A stretch of DNA of 64,000 nucleotides from Caldatribacterium sp051549785 (GCF_051549785.1 NZ_CP189974.1:1364001-1428000); one strand, 5' to 3'; shown: positions 34,863 to 43,616, counted from the first letter of the stretch. Notes: a model not told the origin generated them from the sequence alone. Made by a program: numbers and translations.

Positions 34863-34946
34863 ATGCTGAGAGGATCAAAAGTTCCTGAAAGGCAGTTTGA
34901 GTATCGGGAAATGCTTAAAACCGAGAGAGGAGGGATGGTACGGTGA
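34863..34946 (+). CDS. Small ORF (27 residues) coupled to the binding-protein gene
   Basis: ATG 34863 follows an excellent site (ACTGAGGAGGTG). The frame encodes MLRGSKVPERQFEYREMLKT and seven more residues, and stops at 34944-34946, overlapping the GTG start of the binding-protein gene (GTGA). It is too basic and short for a known fold. It may be a true micro-protein or only a device for translational coupling that raises binding-protein synthesis. Confidence 0.4.
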   Translation: MLRGSKVPERQFEYREMLKTERGGMVR

Positions 34947-36217
34947 GGAAAATCTGGTTGGTTCTGGTGTTGGTATTGGGGATATCTCTGGGAATAGGAA
35001 CATTAAGCTGGGCAGCAGCGAAGATTGTTTTTTACCTTCCGGCCTGGGGATTAGAACAGGGAGAAAAGGTCGTCGCTCTCTTCGAAAAGGAAAATCCGGG
35101 CGTCAAGGTAGAGATCATTAAAGGCCCTTCTACTTGGGATGAGCATGTGGGACGTACCAGTCTCTGGGTTCGCACCAAGTACTCGGGTGTGGATGTTCTT
35201 TACGAGGATGATGTATTCACCCTCGATGGAGCTCATGCTGGGGTGTGGGAAGAACTGACACCCTACCTTTCGGAGGAAGAAATAAACGATCTGGCTGATC
35301 TGCAGAAAGAATATATGAAGATTCATGGAGGAGTTTACCGGATTCCCTGGTGGAACGGGATGAGCTACATGTACTACCGGAAGGATCTTTTTGAAAAGGA
35401 AGGGGTTGCTCCACCTCAGACCTGGGAAGAGCTCCTGGTCATTGGGAAACGTTTTACCCGGGATACTACTGGTGATGGAACGCCTGATCAGTGGGGCTAT
35501 GTCACTCAGGGAACCCCGGGTGAGATGTATAACAACTTCTGCGAGTTCCTCTACCAAGCTGGAGGAGAAGAATGGGAGCTTGCTCCTGGGGGTATTCCGG
35601 ATGCGCGAGCCAAACAAGCCCTTGAATTCATGACTGAAGTCTATAGGAACATTGCCCCACCAGCACTCTCTGCCATCGGTTACGATGAGAGCAGGGGCCT
35701 TTTCCGGGAAGGCAAGGTAGCTATGCTCCGTGATTGGGCGGAAATGGGAAGAATCGCCGCAGTAGAGAATTTGAGTGATGTTGTTGGTGTCATGAACTTT
35801 CCGGCTGGTCCCGCTGGACCCTACGGCATTGGTCACTGCTGGGGAGTGGTGGTGAATAAGTACGGGGCGAATTTCAAAGCCAACAAGGACCAGGTTATTA
35901 AATTTGTTCGTTTCATGCTCCGGCCAGAAGTTCACCGTCTGACTGCAGTTTATGAAGGCCCAGCGCTCAATTCTGTTTTGAACGATGAAAATTACATGAA
36001 CGAACTTGCTAAAGAAAACATTGTAATTCCCTACTTCAAGGAATTTCTCAAATACAGAAAGGTACGTCACTTCCCACCGGGGCAGGCTACTCCTTACCAC
36101 GAAGGTATCGGGAAAATCGTCACGAAAGCAGCGATAACCGGAGAGCAGGGTGTTGAAGAAACACTCGTGGAGCTACAGAAGTGGATTGATCCTTTAATTG
36201 CACCATCAGAAGAGTAG
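34943..36217 (+). CDS. Sugar ABC transporter substrate-binding protein (CUT1)
   Basis: 424 residues, GTG start after GAGAGGAGGGATGG. Signal peptide RKIWLVLVLVLGISLGIGTLSWA, then a family-1 extracellular solute-binding fold: VKVEIIKGPSTWDEHVGRTSLW, YRIPWWNGMSYMYYRKDLFEKEG, DQWGYVTQGTPGEMYNNFCEF and ALREGKVAMLRDWAEMG-like segments. Trp- and Tyr-rich, as expected for oligosaccharide binding. It works with the two permeases upstream. A 17-bp hairpin follows the gene. Confidence 0.93.
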   Translation: MRKIWLVLVLVLGISLGIGTLSWAAAKIVFYLPAWGLEQGEKVVALFEKENPGVKVEIIKGPSTWDEHVGRTSLWVRTKYSGVDVLYEDDVFTLDGAHAGVWEELTPYLSEEEINDLADLQKEYMKIHGGVYRIPWWNGMSYMYYRKDLFEKEGVAPPQTWEELLVIGKRFTRDTTGDGTPDQWGYVTQGTPGEMYNNFCEFLYQAGGEEWELAPGGIPDARAKQALEFMTEVYRNIAPPALSAIGYDESRGLFREGKVAMLRDWAEMGRIAAVENLSDVVGVMNFPAGPAGPYGIGHCWGVVVNKYGANFKANKDQVIKFVRFMLRPEVHRLTAVYEGPALNSVLNDENYMNELAKENIVIPYFKEFLKYRKVRHFPPGQATPYHEGIGKIVTKAAITGEQGVEETLVELQKWIDPLIAPSEE

Positions 36218-36221
36218 ATTC

Positions 36222-36257
36222 TGCCTCCACCCCCACCACTTGGTGGGGGTGGAGGCA
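36222..36257. repeat. 17-bp perfect inverted repeat after the binding-protein gene
   Basis: TGCCTCCACCCCCACCA and its exact complement flank only CT. No U-tract follows, so it is probably not a terminator. As in malE-type operons it could protect the abundant binding-protein mRNA and lower expression of the enzyme genes downstream. Confidence 0.75.
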
Positions 36258-36277
36258 TAGAAGGAAGTATCTATCCT

Positions 36278-37357
36278 ATGGAGGCTAGAGAGAGAATCCT
36301 CGCTGTCATTCGTCATGAGAGGCCCGACCGTATTCCCTGTGACTTCTGGGGGACACCTGAAGTTGTGGAGGGATTAAAAAAGTACCTGGGGGTGGAGGAA
36401 GACGTAGAACTCTGGAAAGCCTTGGGAATTGACAAGATTGTTGACCTCACCCCTAGCGTCCTCTGGGTACCAGTCTCGCGCTTCTATATTGGTCCTCCTC
36501 TTCCTGAAGACCAGGATATCTGGGGGGTCAGATACCAGCGCAAGACCTACCTCAACGGAAAAGCGGCCTATTGGGAAGTGAAAGAACACCCGCTTGCTCA
36601 TTTGAGCACCATAGAAGAGGTACAGGATTCCTACACCTTTCCTAAGGTGGATTGGTTTGATTTCTCTACCCTTGTTGAGGAGTGCAAACGATACCAGGGT
36701 TATGCTATTCAGTGCGGGTACATGTCGCCCTTTCACACCTACACTACTCTCCGTGGTCTGGAGAGAGCCTATATCGATCTTGTGGAAAACCCCGAGTATG
36801 TTCACTTTGTGTTGGGGAAAATTGTTGATTTTCTCTATGCATTGCATGAAAAGCTTTTTGAAGCTGGCCAGGGGTGTATCGATATCGCCGAGGTAACTGA
36901 TGACCTGGGGACTCAGCGGGGACTGGCGATGAGTCTCAAAATGATCGAAGAATTTCTCGTTCCCCACTACCGACGTCTCATTGGTCTCACCAAATCTTTC
37001 GGCATCAAAGTTTTTCACCATGATGATGGGGCAATCCGGGACGTGATTCCTCTCCTTATCGACCTGGGGATTGAAATCCTAAATCCCATTCAGTGGCGAT
37101 TGCCGGGAATGGACCCCAGAGCCTTGAAGGAGGACTTTGGAAGGTCACTCTGTTTCCATGGTGGGGTAGACAACCAGGAAACCCTCCCCTTTGGAAGTCC
37201 GAAAGAAGTGGAAAAAGAGGTATGTTTCCTCCTTGAAACCCTGGCTTCCGATGGAACCGGCTTCATTGTGGCTCCCTGCCACAACATTCAGCCACTGACT
37301 CCGGTAGAGAATATTATAGCCCTTTACCGGGCGGTACATCACTATGGCCGCCTTTAA
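36278..37357 (+). CDS. UroD-fold protein (UroD superfamily, not heme)
   Basis: 359 residues, related to the protein at 25146. Landmarks: RERILAVIRHERPDRIPCDFWG, YRGYAIQCGYMSPFHTYTTLRGLERAY-like middle, TDDLGTQRGLAMSLKMIEEFLVPHYR, VFHHDDGAIRDVIPLLIDLGIEILNPIQW, HGGVDNQETLPFGSPKEV and IVAPCHNIQPLTPVEN. It sits between a sugar importer and a GH4 glycosidase, so it likely acts on a product of the imported glycoside. HHDDG replaces the HxC zinc site of corrinoid methyltransferases. Reaction unknown. Confidence 0.85.
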   Translation: MEARERILAVIRHERPDRIPCDFWGTPEVVEGLKKYLGVEEDVELWKALGIDKIVDLTPSVLWVPVSRFYIGPPLPEDQDIWGVRYQRKTYLNGKAAYWEVKEHPLAHLSTIEEVQDSYTFPKVDWFDFSTLVEECKRYQGYAIQCGYMSPFHTYTTLRGLERAYIDLVENPEYVHFVLGKIVDFLYALHEKLFEAGQGCIDIAEVTDDLGTQRGLAMSLKMIEEFLVPHYRRLIGLTKSFGIKVFHHDDGAIRDVIPLLIDLGIEILNPIQWRLPGMDPRALKEDFGRSLCFHGGVDNQETLPFGSPKEVEKEVCFLLETLASDGTGFIVAPCHNIQPLTPVENIIALYRAVHHYGRL

Positions 37358-37365
37358 GAGAAAAA

Positions 37366-38421
37366 ATGAATGCGAAGGACGTTCTTTCCCTTTTTGAGGG
37401 AACTTATCGGGGAACCGCTGTTCTCCGGGCAGGGTATTCCTTTCTTCTACCGCGAGGGGACAAAGAACGAGCACTTCGTGAACGTGGCTGGATTCTTTTT
37501 CACTTTGAGAGCGCATCATCTATAGAATTCCGTGGTGTGGAAAAAGGGGAACAGGAGCTCTGGAAGGAAGGGAGAAAGTACATTGTGCGCCGTCTTTCTA
37601 CGCCTCGAGGTCAACTTACCGAGCTTTCGGTGATTGATCCTACTTATGGAAGTCGGTGGATAAAGGAGTTCTTTGTCAAAGAACCACGCGATTATGAGGT
37701 ACTGATGTACGTATTAGAAAACACCTTTTTTTACCCTGTTTTTGATCCTCTCAGAATCTCTGAAGAAAACCTGGGTGAAGATGGCCTCGTTTTTGCTCAC
37801 GTAGAGAGGAGCCCTTTTCAGAGGTTACTCCTTGACCTCGCTGGTCCAGAGAGGCTATTTACTGACCTTGTAGAAAGACCTGAGCTGGTTGAGGAGGTGC
37901 TGACCCTCTTGGGTAGGAAATCAGAAGAAGAGTACGCTATTGCGGCTTCCTCTCCGATTAAGGTGGTACACGTATGGGACAATATCACTGAGGACATGAC
38001 GACACCTCGCTTTTTTGAGCGATATTGTCTTCCCTTTTATCATCGTGTTTCAGAAATCCTTCACCAAAAAGGGAAACTCTTTGCCGTTCACATGGACGGA
38101 AAGCTCAAGCATCTTCAGGAGCTTATCAGTGAAGCTCCTATCGACGTGATTGAATCATTCACCCTTCCTGGTGCGGGAGGCAACCTGGAAGTGAAGGAAG
38201 CCCAGCGAAAGTGGCCTGGGAAAAGCATTATAGCAAATATTCCAGCTTACTGGTGTTTCCAGGAAAGAGAGGCAGTAAGGGAGCACCTTTTTTCAGTGTT
38301 ACAGGGTGTGGATCGGAGCCGGTTCATGTTCTGTGTAAGCGAAGACCTGCCCCCGCTCCGGATGTGGTCAGCGCTTACCACCATAACGGATATCCTGGAA
38401 TCTTGGGAAAGAGAGGGATGA
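37366..38421 (+). CDS. UroD-fold protein, divergent paralog
   Basis: 351 residues, 8 bases after the previous gene. More divergent but the fold is recognisable: the opening residues MNAKDVLSLFEGTYRGTAVLRAGY, ERLFTDLVERPELVEEVLTLLG, VVHVWDNITEDMTTPRFFERYCLPFYHRV, and FAVHMDGKLKHLQELISEAPIDVIESFTLPGAGG. HMDG occupies the position of HSDG and HHDDG in the other two copies. Two different UroD-fold proteins in tandem suggest a heteromer or two successive steps. Substrate unknown. Confidence 0.75.
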   Translation: MNAKDVLSLFEGTYRGTAVLRAGYSFLLPRGDKERALRERGWILFHFESASSIEFRGVEKGEQELWKEGRKYIVRRLSTPRGQLTELSVIDPTYGSRWIKEFFVKEPRDYEVLMYVLENTFFYPVFDPLRISEENLGEDGLVFAHVERSPFQRLLLDLAGPERLFTDLVERPELVEEVLTLLGRKSEEEYAIAASSPIKVVHVWDNITEDMTTPRFFERYCLPFYHRVSEILHQKGKLFAVHMDGKLKHLQELISEAPIDVIESFTLPGAGGNLEVKEAQRKWPGKSIIANIPAYWCFQEREAVREHLFSVLQGVDRSRFMFCVSEDLPPLRMWSALTTITDILESWEREG

Positions 38422-38424
38422 ACA

Positions 38425-39747
38425 GTGAAGATCACTTTTATCGGTGCAGGAAGTCTGATTTTTACCCAAAGGCTCCTCGTGGACCTTGCGCGGTTGCCCT
38501 TTCCCCGTGAAAGGATAGAAGTTGCCCTTGTGGATATTAACGAGCGGCGACTTTCCTACATCACCCGAATCGCTCAGCGAATCTTTGCCGAAAATGGCAT
38601 TCCTATTGAGAGAATCACAGCCACAACAGATCGAAGAGCGGTTCTTGAGGGTTCACAGTACGTTTTTATTTCTATTCTCGTGGGCGATATCGAAGCTATC
38701 CGAAAGGACATTGAAATCCCCCTGCGCTACGGGGTAGACCAGTGTATTGGGGATACCATCGGTCCTGGAGGTGTCTTCCGGGCTCTGCGGACCGCACCAG
38801 TGATTCTTGATATTTGCCGGGATATAGTGGAGCTCTGTCCCAAAGCCTTTGTCTTTAATTACACAAACCCCATGTCGATTCTCTGCTGGGTCGTGAAAGA
38901 AGAGTATCCCTCTTTACGGTTCTACGGCCTCTGCCACAGTGTCCAGCATACCGCAAGGCAGATTGCCGAATACATGGGTTGGCCTCTCGAGGACCTCGAG
39001 TACTGGGTCGCTGGAATCAACCACCAGGCCTGGTTTCTGGAGCTTCGTCTTCGAGGGAGGGATGTGTACCCTCTCCTGAGGGAGAAAGCCTGGGATCCCG
39101 AAATTGCGAAGAAGGATACCACCCGCGTTGAGATGCTCAAATACCTCGGGTACTTTGTTACCGAGTCGAGCGGCCACAATTCAGAGTACAACCCCTGGTT
39201 CAGGAAAAGACCAGACCTCTTGCAGCGCTTCACCCCAGGAGGGGGGTGGAACGGCGAAACAGGGTTCATCCTCAAGCTCTACGGAAAGGACCGGGAGAGT
39301 TACGAGCAGGAACTTGAGCGAATTGCAAGTGGCACAGAACCTATCAGTTACGAGGAGAGCGAAGAGTACGGGATGAAGATTATCTATGCCCTTGAGGGTG
39401 GGGGGATTTTCCGGGCGAATATCAATCTCCCCAACCGGGGTACTATCACGAATCTTCCCCCCCAGTGTGTTGTTGAAGTTCCCTGCTTTGTCGAAAAAGG
39501 GCGTATTCGGCCTGCTTTCGTTGGGGATTTACCATTGCAGCTTGCAGCACTCAACCGTATGGTGGTGCAGAGTCAGGAAATGGCGGTGCATGGTATTCTT
39601 GAAAAGCGCAGGGACTACATATACTATGCACTCTATTACGACCCTCTCACTGCAGCGGTTCTTTCGCTCGATGAGATCAAGAAGATGGTTGACGACATGT
39701 TCGAGGCAGAGCGGGAATACCTCCCCAATGAGTGGTATCATTCTTGA
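38425..39747 (+). CDS. Glycoside hydrolase family 4 (alpha-glucosidase/alpha-galactosidase type)
   Basis: 440 residues, GTG start 3 bases after the UroD-fold gene. GH4 enzymes use NAD+ and a divalent metal to cleave glycosides by an oxidation-elimination route. Visible: the Rossmann motif FIGAGSLIFTQRLL, DINERRLSYI, NYTNPMSILCW, the metal-binding LCHSVQHTARQ cysteine and GINHQAWFLEL histidine. CHSV is the signature seen in alpha-galactosidase/alpha-glucosidase subgroups. It should act on the non-phosphorylated or phosphorylated disaccharide brought in by the operon's importer. Its stop codon is inside the -35 box of the T-box promoter. Confidence 0.9.
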   Translation: MKITFIGAGSLIFTQRLLVDLARLPFPRERIEVALVDINERRLSYITRIAQRIFAENGIPIERITATTDRRAVLEGSQYVFISILVGDIEAIRKDIEIPLRYGVDQCIGDTIGPGGVFRALRTAPVILDICRDIVELCPKAFVFNYTNPMSILCWVVKEEYPSLRFYGLCHSVQHTARQIAEYMGWPLEDLEYWVAGINHQAWFLELRLRGRDVYPLLREKAWDPEIAKKDTTRVEMLKYLGYFVTESSGHNSEYNPWFRKRPDLLQRFTPGGGWNGETGFILKLYGKDRESYEQELERIASGTEPISYEESEEYGMKIIYALEGGGIFRANINLPNRGTITNLPPQCVVEVPCFVEKGRIRPAFVGDLPLQLAALNRMVVQSQEMAVHGILEKRRDYIYYALYYDPLTAAVLSLDEIKKMVDDMFEAEREYLPNEWYHS

Positions 39748-39771
39748 CAATTCCTATCGCCATGGTATAAT
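39744..39771 (+). promoter_or_regulatory. Promoter of the T-box-controlled homocysteine operon
   Basis: TTGACA (39744-39749, overlapping the GH4 stop), 16 bases, TATAAT (39766-39771) with TGG before it. Transcription should begin near 39778. Confidence 0.85.
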
Positions 39772-39777
39772 ATCCCC

Positions 39778-40042
39778 AGCCTAGAAGCGATGAAGGGGAT
39801 GAGTAGTCAGGAAGGGAATCAGAGAGAGCCAGGGAGAGGTGGGAGCCTGGTATTCCTGACCTGATGAACATGGCCCCGGAGTTGCGGTGACGAAGCGAGA
39901 GTAGTGACTGACGGGCGGTTCCCGTTACAGGACCGCGGTGTGAAAGAGCACCGGCAAAGAGGCTGGCTTCCCCGGAGTCAGCGAAGAAGGGTGGTACCAC
40001 GAGCACAACCCCTCGTCCCTTCGGACGAGGGGTTGTATTTTT
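39778..40042 (+). promoter_or_regulatory. Methionine-type T-box riboswitch with terminator
   Basis: The T-box core AAGGGTGGTACCACG (39987-40001) is unmistakable, followed by a 14-bp terminator stem (40005-40018 with 40023-40036) and ATTTTT. Upstream, GAA-C-ATG-G around 39866-39873 fits the specifier position, so the codon read is ATG (39870-39872). The bulge TGGT pairs with ACCA, matching the discriminator A of the tRNA-Met at 31,780. Uncharged tRNA-Met should bind, block the terminator and switch on homocysteine genes when methionine is short. Confidence 0.92.
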
Positions 40043-40059
40043 ATAGTGGGGGTGTTGCC

Positions 40060-41289
40060 ATGGGTACGAAGCTTCGAACCTACGAGGAAATCAACGAGAA
40101 AATCAAAAAAGGCCAGGTTGTGGTGGTGACCGCAGAGGAAGTCGTAGACCTTGTACGGGAGAAAGGCGTGGAGAGAGTTGCCCGGGAGGTTGATGTGGTC
40201 ACAACCGGTACCTTCGGAATCATGTGTTCTTCGGGAGCCTTTCTGAATATTGGTCACACGAAGCCCAGGATGAAAATCCATGAAGCATATCTGAACGGGG
40301 TCATGGCCTATGCCGGTCTTGCCGCAGTTGACCTCTATATCGGAGCAACACAACCGGCAAAAGACGATCCTCTGAACAAGGTTCACCCTGGGGAATTCCG
40401 CTACGGTGGTGGCCACGTCATTCAGGACCTTGTGGCAGGAAAAGACGTGCTCCTTGAGGCCTATGCCTATGGGACGGATTGCTACCCCCGAAAGAAGCTC
40501 GTCACCTGGATTAACATCCGGGATCTCAACGAGGCCTATCTTTTTAATCCCCGGAATGCATACCAGAACTACAACGTGGCGGTAAACCTCTCAGACAAGA
40601 CCATTTACACGTACCTTGGGGTTCTTCTTCCTCGGATGGGCAATGCAGGATATTCTTCGGCCGGGCAGCTTTCACCACTTCTGAATGACCCGTATTACCG
40701 GGTCATAGGCATAGGGACCAAAATCTTCCTTGGTGGAGGAATCGGGTATGTGGCCTGGCAAGGGACGCAACACAACCCGACTGTTGAACGGACGGAACGG
40801 GGGATACCCAAGGGCGGAGCGGGAACCATTGCGGTCATTGGCGACCTGAAAGGGATGAACCCCCACTGGCTCTGGGGAGTGAGCATTCGGGGGTACGGCT
40901 GTTCTCTTGCCCTTGGTCTTGGTATTCCAATCCCCATTCTCGACGAAGAAACGCTGTACTACTGTTCGGTGAGCGATGAAGAGATTCTGGCTCCTGTGGT
41001 GGACTACAGCCACGCTTATCCCTATGGAACGGGGGAAATCCTGGGGTATGTGAGTTATGCCGAGCTTCGAAGTGGCAGGATTACAATCGGGGGCAAGGAA
41101 GTACCCACTTCTCCTATGTCTAGCTACAGTAAAGCCAGAGAGGTTGCCCTGACGCTCAAGAAGTGGATCCAGGAGGGAAAGTTCACCCTGACCCAGCCGG
41201 TTGCCCAGCTTCCCGGAGTGGAATCGGGTGTACGGTTCAAGAACCTTGTGGAACGCCCTGTTGAAGCCAGTGTGATCATTGGGAGGTAA
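40060..41289 (+). CDS. Homocysteine biosynthesis protein (DUF39/COG1900)
   Basis: 409 residues from ATG 40060, the first start after the T-box terminator. Typical family text: TYEEINEKIKKGQVVVVTAEEVVDLV, GTFGIMCSSGAFLNIGHTKPRMK, VDLYIGATQPAKDDPLNKVHPGEFRYGGGHVIQDL, and YGTDCYPRK with conserved cysteines. In methanogens this protein with a NIL-ferredoxin partner is needed to make homocysteine from aspartate semialdehyde and sulfide. Here both partners follow directly under a methionine T-box, which strongly supports that function. Confidence 0.93.
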   Translation: MGTKLRTYEEINEKIKKGQVVVVTAEEVVDLVREKGVERVAREVDVVTTGTFGIMCSSGAFLNIGHTKPRMKIHEAYLNGVMAYAGLAAVDLYIGATQPAKDDPLNKVHPGEFRYGGGHVIQDLVAGKDVLLEAYAYGTDCYPRKKLVTWINIRDLNEAYLFNPRNAYQNYNVAVNLSDKTIYTYLGVLLPRMGNAGYSSAGQLSPLLNDPYYRVIGIGTKIFLGGGIGYVAWQGTQHNPTVERTERGIPKGGAGTIAVIGDLKGMNPHWLWGVSIRGYGCSLALGLGIPIPILDEETLYYCSVSDEEILAPVVDYSHAYPYGTGEILGYVSYAELRSGRITIGGKEVPTSPMSSYSKAREVALTLKKWIQEGKFTLTQPVAQLPGVESGVRFKNLVERPVEASVIIGR

Positions 41290-41291
41290 GG

Positions 41292-41711
41292 ATGATGAAC
41301 AACAACGGTTCAAAGAAAGTCGTCCTCCGGTTTCCTCAGGAGGTAGCCGATCGTCCGATCGTCTGTGAGCTTGCTTTGCGCTTTGGATTACGGTTCAACA
41401 TCCTTCGGGCTTCTATTTCTCCCCATCGAGAAGGGATTATGGTGATGGAGCTCATCGGTAGCCGGGATAAACAGGAGGAGGGACTGGAATTCCTGAGGGA
41501 AAAGGGTGTTTTTGTCGAGCCCTTGAGTCAGGACATCCGCATGGCGGAGGAGCGGTGTTACCACTGTGGTACCTGCGTGGGCCTCTGTCCCACAGGAGCA
41601 CTCTCGATGGAGCGACCCTCCTTCCTTGTGCGGTATGACCCGGCGAAGTGCATTGCCTGTGAACTCTGTGTCCTTGCCTGTCCCACCCATGCCATGGAGG
41701 CGCTCCTTTAA
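41292..41711 (+). CDS. NIL-domain / 2x[4Fe-4S] ferredoxin of homocysteine synthesis
   Basis: 139 residues. An N-terminal NIL domain (KKVVLRFPQEVADRPIVCELALRFGLRFNILRASI) is followed by two cluster motifs, CYHCGTCVGLCP and CIACELCVLACP. It is the partner of the preceding DUF39 protein (2 bases apart) and probably carries sulfur or electrons for homocysteine formation. Two ATGs are adjacent (41292 and 41295); either could be used. Confidence 0.92.
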   Translation: MMNNNGSKKVVLRFPQEVADRPIVCELALRFGLRFNILRASISPHREGIMVMELIGSRDKQEEGLEFLREKGVFVEPLSQDIRMAEERCYHCGTCVGLCPTGALSMERPSFLVRYDPAKCIACELCVLACPTHAMEALL

Positions 41712-42443
41712 GTGCACCGGTATGTGGAGCGGTGGTATCGAAAGTATATGCAGGCCGGGGATCTTGTGTCCTTCTCGGTGAAGGTAAAGGAAAGCGACCT
41801 CTTTATCTTCGCCGAAAAGGACCTCAAAAAGGAAGCAGAGGCCTGTCTTCTTCGGGAGCGAAGGAATCTCGAAGCCTATATCCGTTATGACCCCCGCTTC
41901 GCCAAATCACTCGCTCCCGTCCCTGTTCCCTCCTTTGCTCCCTGGATATGCCGGCGTATGGGCTGGGCTGCACAGGAAGCCGGTGTCGGGCCAATGGCTG
42001 CAGTAGCAGGAGCCATCAACGAGGCTCTTGCGGAGGAACTTTTGCCCATGAGTCCTGAGCTTATCATCGAAAACGGGGGAGACCTTCTTGTGGCCTCTTC
42101 ACGGGATCGGCTGGTGGCCGTTTATGCTGGTGAGGATTCTCCCTTCAGTTTCAGGATAGGCATTCGACTGCGTGGTGGAAGTACCTGGGGAGTTGCCACC
42201 TCTTCAGGGAAGGTGGGTCCTTCTTTGAGTTTTGGGCATGCCGACGCCGTCGTTGTTGTGGCCAAATCTGCAGCTTTAGCTGATGCCTGGGCGACGAGTC
42301 TTGCCAACCGGGTTCGGAGAAGAGAAGACGTTGCCTCCGTTTTACGTTTAGCCCGGCGCATTACCTCTTTGGAGGGAGTTGTCGTGATTTTTGAAGACCT
42401 TCTTGGGGTGGAGGGCAATATCGAGCTCGAAAAGCTTACCTGA
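41712..42443 (+). CDS. UPF0280 family protein (ApbE-like fold)
   Basis: 243 residues, GTG start directly after the ferredoxin stop. Matches UPF0280/COG2122: FAEKDLKKEAEACLLRERRNLEAYIRYDPRF, VGPMAAVAGAINEALAEELL, IIENGGDLLVAS and SGKVGPSLSFGHADAVVVVAKSAALADAWATSLANRV. These resemble ApbE flavin transferases. In methanogens COG2122 genes co-occur with the DUF39/NIL pair, and the T-box operon repeats that grouping, so a part in homocysteine synthesis or cofactor attachment is inferred. Confidence 0.88.
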   Translation: MHRYVERWYRKYMQAGDLVSFSVKVKESDLFIFAEKDLKKEAEACLLRERRNLEAYIRYDPRFAKSLAPVPVPSFAPWICRRMGWAAQEAGVGPMAAVAGAINEALAEELLPMSPELIIENGGDLLVASSRDRLVAVYAGEDSPFSFRIGIRLRGGSTWGVATSSGKVGPSLSFGHADAVVVVAKSAALADAWATSLANRVRRREDVASVLRLARRITSLEGVVVIFEDLLGVEGNIELEKLT

Positions 42444-42461
42444 GGCCCTTTTTCTGCTAAA

Positions 42462-43616
42462 ATGAGAAGAAAAAGGGTGGAGGTAAGGAAACCGGTGTTT
42501 CTCCTTCTCCTTGCAGCACTTGCGGTCCTGGCGCTTTATCTCTCGCGTATTGAGGTTCGAGATATTTTCTCCCCAGAGCTCAGAAAGCTTGTCCTTCTTG
42601 CCTTCAGGTATCTCCGGGAGAAACGGTACCGGGAAGCCATCGAGACCTACAACGTCCTTCTTGAGCTGAAGCCGGATTACGCCGAAGGGTATGTGAACCG
42701 TGGTAATGCCTATTTTGCCCTTGGGGAAGCCGAAAAAGCGCTTGCTGACTACTCGAAGGCGATTGCGCTGCGACCCGATTTCGCTGAAGCCTATAACAAC
42801 CGGGGGAATGCCTACCTCTCGCTGGGTCGGCTTGAAGAGGCTTTGCAGGACCTCTCCCGAGCCTGTGAGCTGAATCCGCGTCTTTCTGAGGCCTTCTTTA
42901 ACCGGGCTATAGCGCTTGCAGAGCAGGGGAAGCACAAGGAAGCAGTGGAGGACCTCACACAGTGCATTGCACTGAATCCTTCTGATTCCGAAGCGCTCTA
43001 CTACCGGGCACTGCTTGTTCTCAGGCACAGGGGGTGTGAAGAACTTGTTGCGCAGGATGTTTCCAGAGCCCTGAGTCTTCGACCCCTTGATCCAAGGCTG
43101 TACCTGCTTCGGGGTACCTATTTCTTTCACAAGGGAGAACACAACAAGGCGCTTGAGGATTTCTCAAAGGTTATCACCCTACAGAGGCAAAACCCCAGGG
43201 CTCATTACCTCAAGGGCATAGTCCTGCTTGAGCTTGGGCACTATGGCGAGGCAGTGGAAAGCCTGAGTGAGGCCATTCACCTTGATCCAGCCCTTTTCCG
43301 GGCATATTTTGCCCGTGGTCTGTGCTTTTACAGAAAAGGGGAGTACGAGAAGGCTCTTGAGGATTTTTCCGCAGCGATTCTTCTGAACCCTGCTTTCCTC
43401 AGGGGATATGCTTTCCGAGCGCTTACGTACAGGGCTCTGGGGCAGCAGGAGAAAATGGAGCAAGACGTGTCACGCCTACGAGAGCAGGGTTTTCCGTGGA
43501 ACGTATTTCTCGAGAGAGAGGGAATATTGCAGGAGGGTTGTCCCGGGGAGGAAATCGGGGTTTGTGACCAACTGGGGAGTGACGTCCCGGTGATGGAGTA
43601 TGGAGGAGCCACGTGA
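42462..43616 (+). CDS. Membrane-anchored TPR protein
   Basis: 384 residues. One N-terminal membrane helix (PVFLLLLAALAVLALYLS), then about nine TPR units, e.g. AEGYVNRGNAYFALGEAEKALADYSKAI, AEAYNNRGNAYLSLGRLEEAL and RAYFARGLCFYRKGEYEKALEDFSAAI. The repeats face the periplasm or outer face. A protein-binding scaffold without catalytic residues. It overlaps the radical SAM gene downstream by 17 bases. Confidence 0.9.
   Translation: MRRKRVEVRKPVFLLLLAALAVLALYLSRIEVRDIFSPELRKLVLLAFRYLREKRYREAIETYNVLLELKPDYAEGYVNRGNAYFALGEAEKALADYSKAIALRPDFAEAYNNRGNAYLSLGRLEEALQDLSRACELNPRLSEAFFNRAIALAEQGKHKEAVEDLTQCIALNPSDSEALYYRALLVLRHRGCEELVAQDVSRALSLRPLDPRLYLLRGTYFFHKGEHNKALEDFSKVITLQRQNPRAHYLKGIVLLELGHYGEAVESLSEAIHLDPALFRAYFARGLCFYRKGEYEKALEDFSAAILLNPAFLRGYAFRALTYRALGQQEKMEQDVSRLREQGFPWNVFLEREGILQEGCPGEEIGVCDQLGSDVPVMEYGGAT

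Noticed and set aside
36222..36257. Calling the 17-bp hairpin a terminator
   Set aside because: No U-tract follows, and the genes downstream have no other promoter that I can see.
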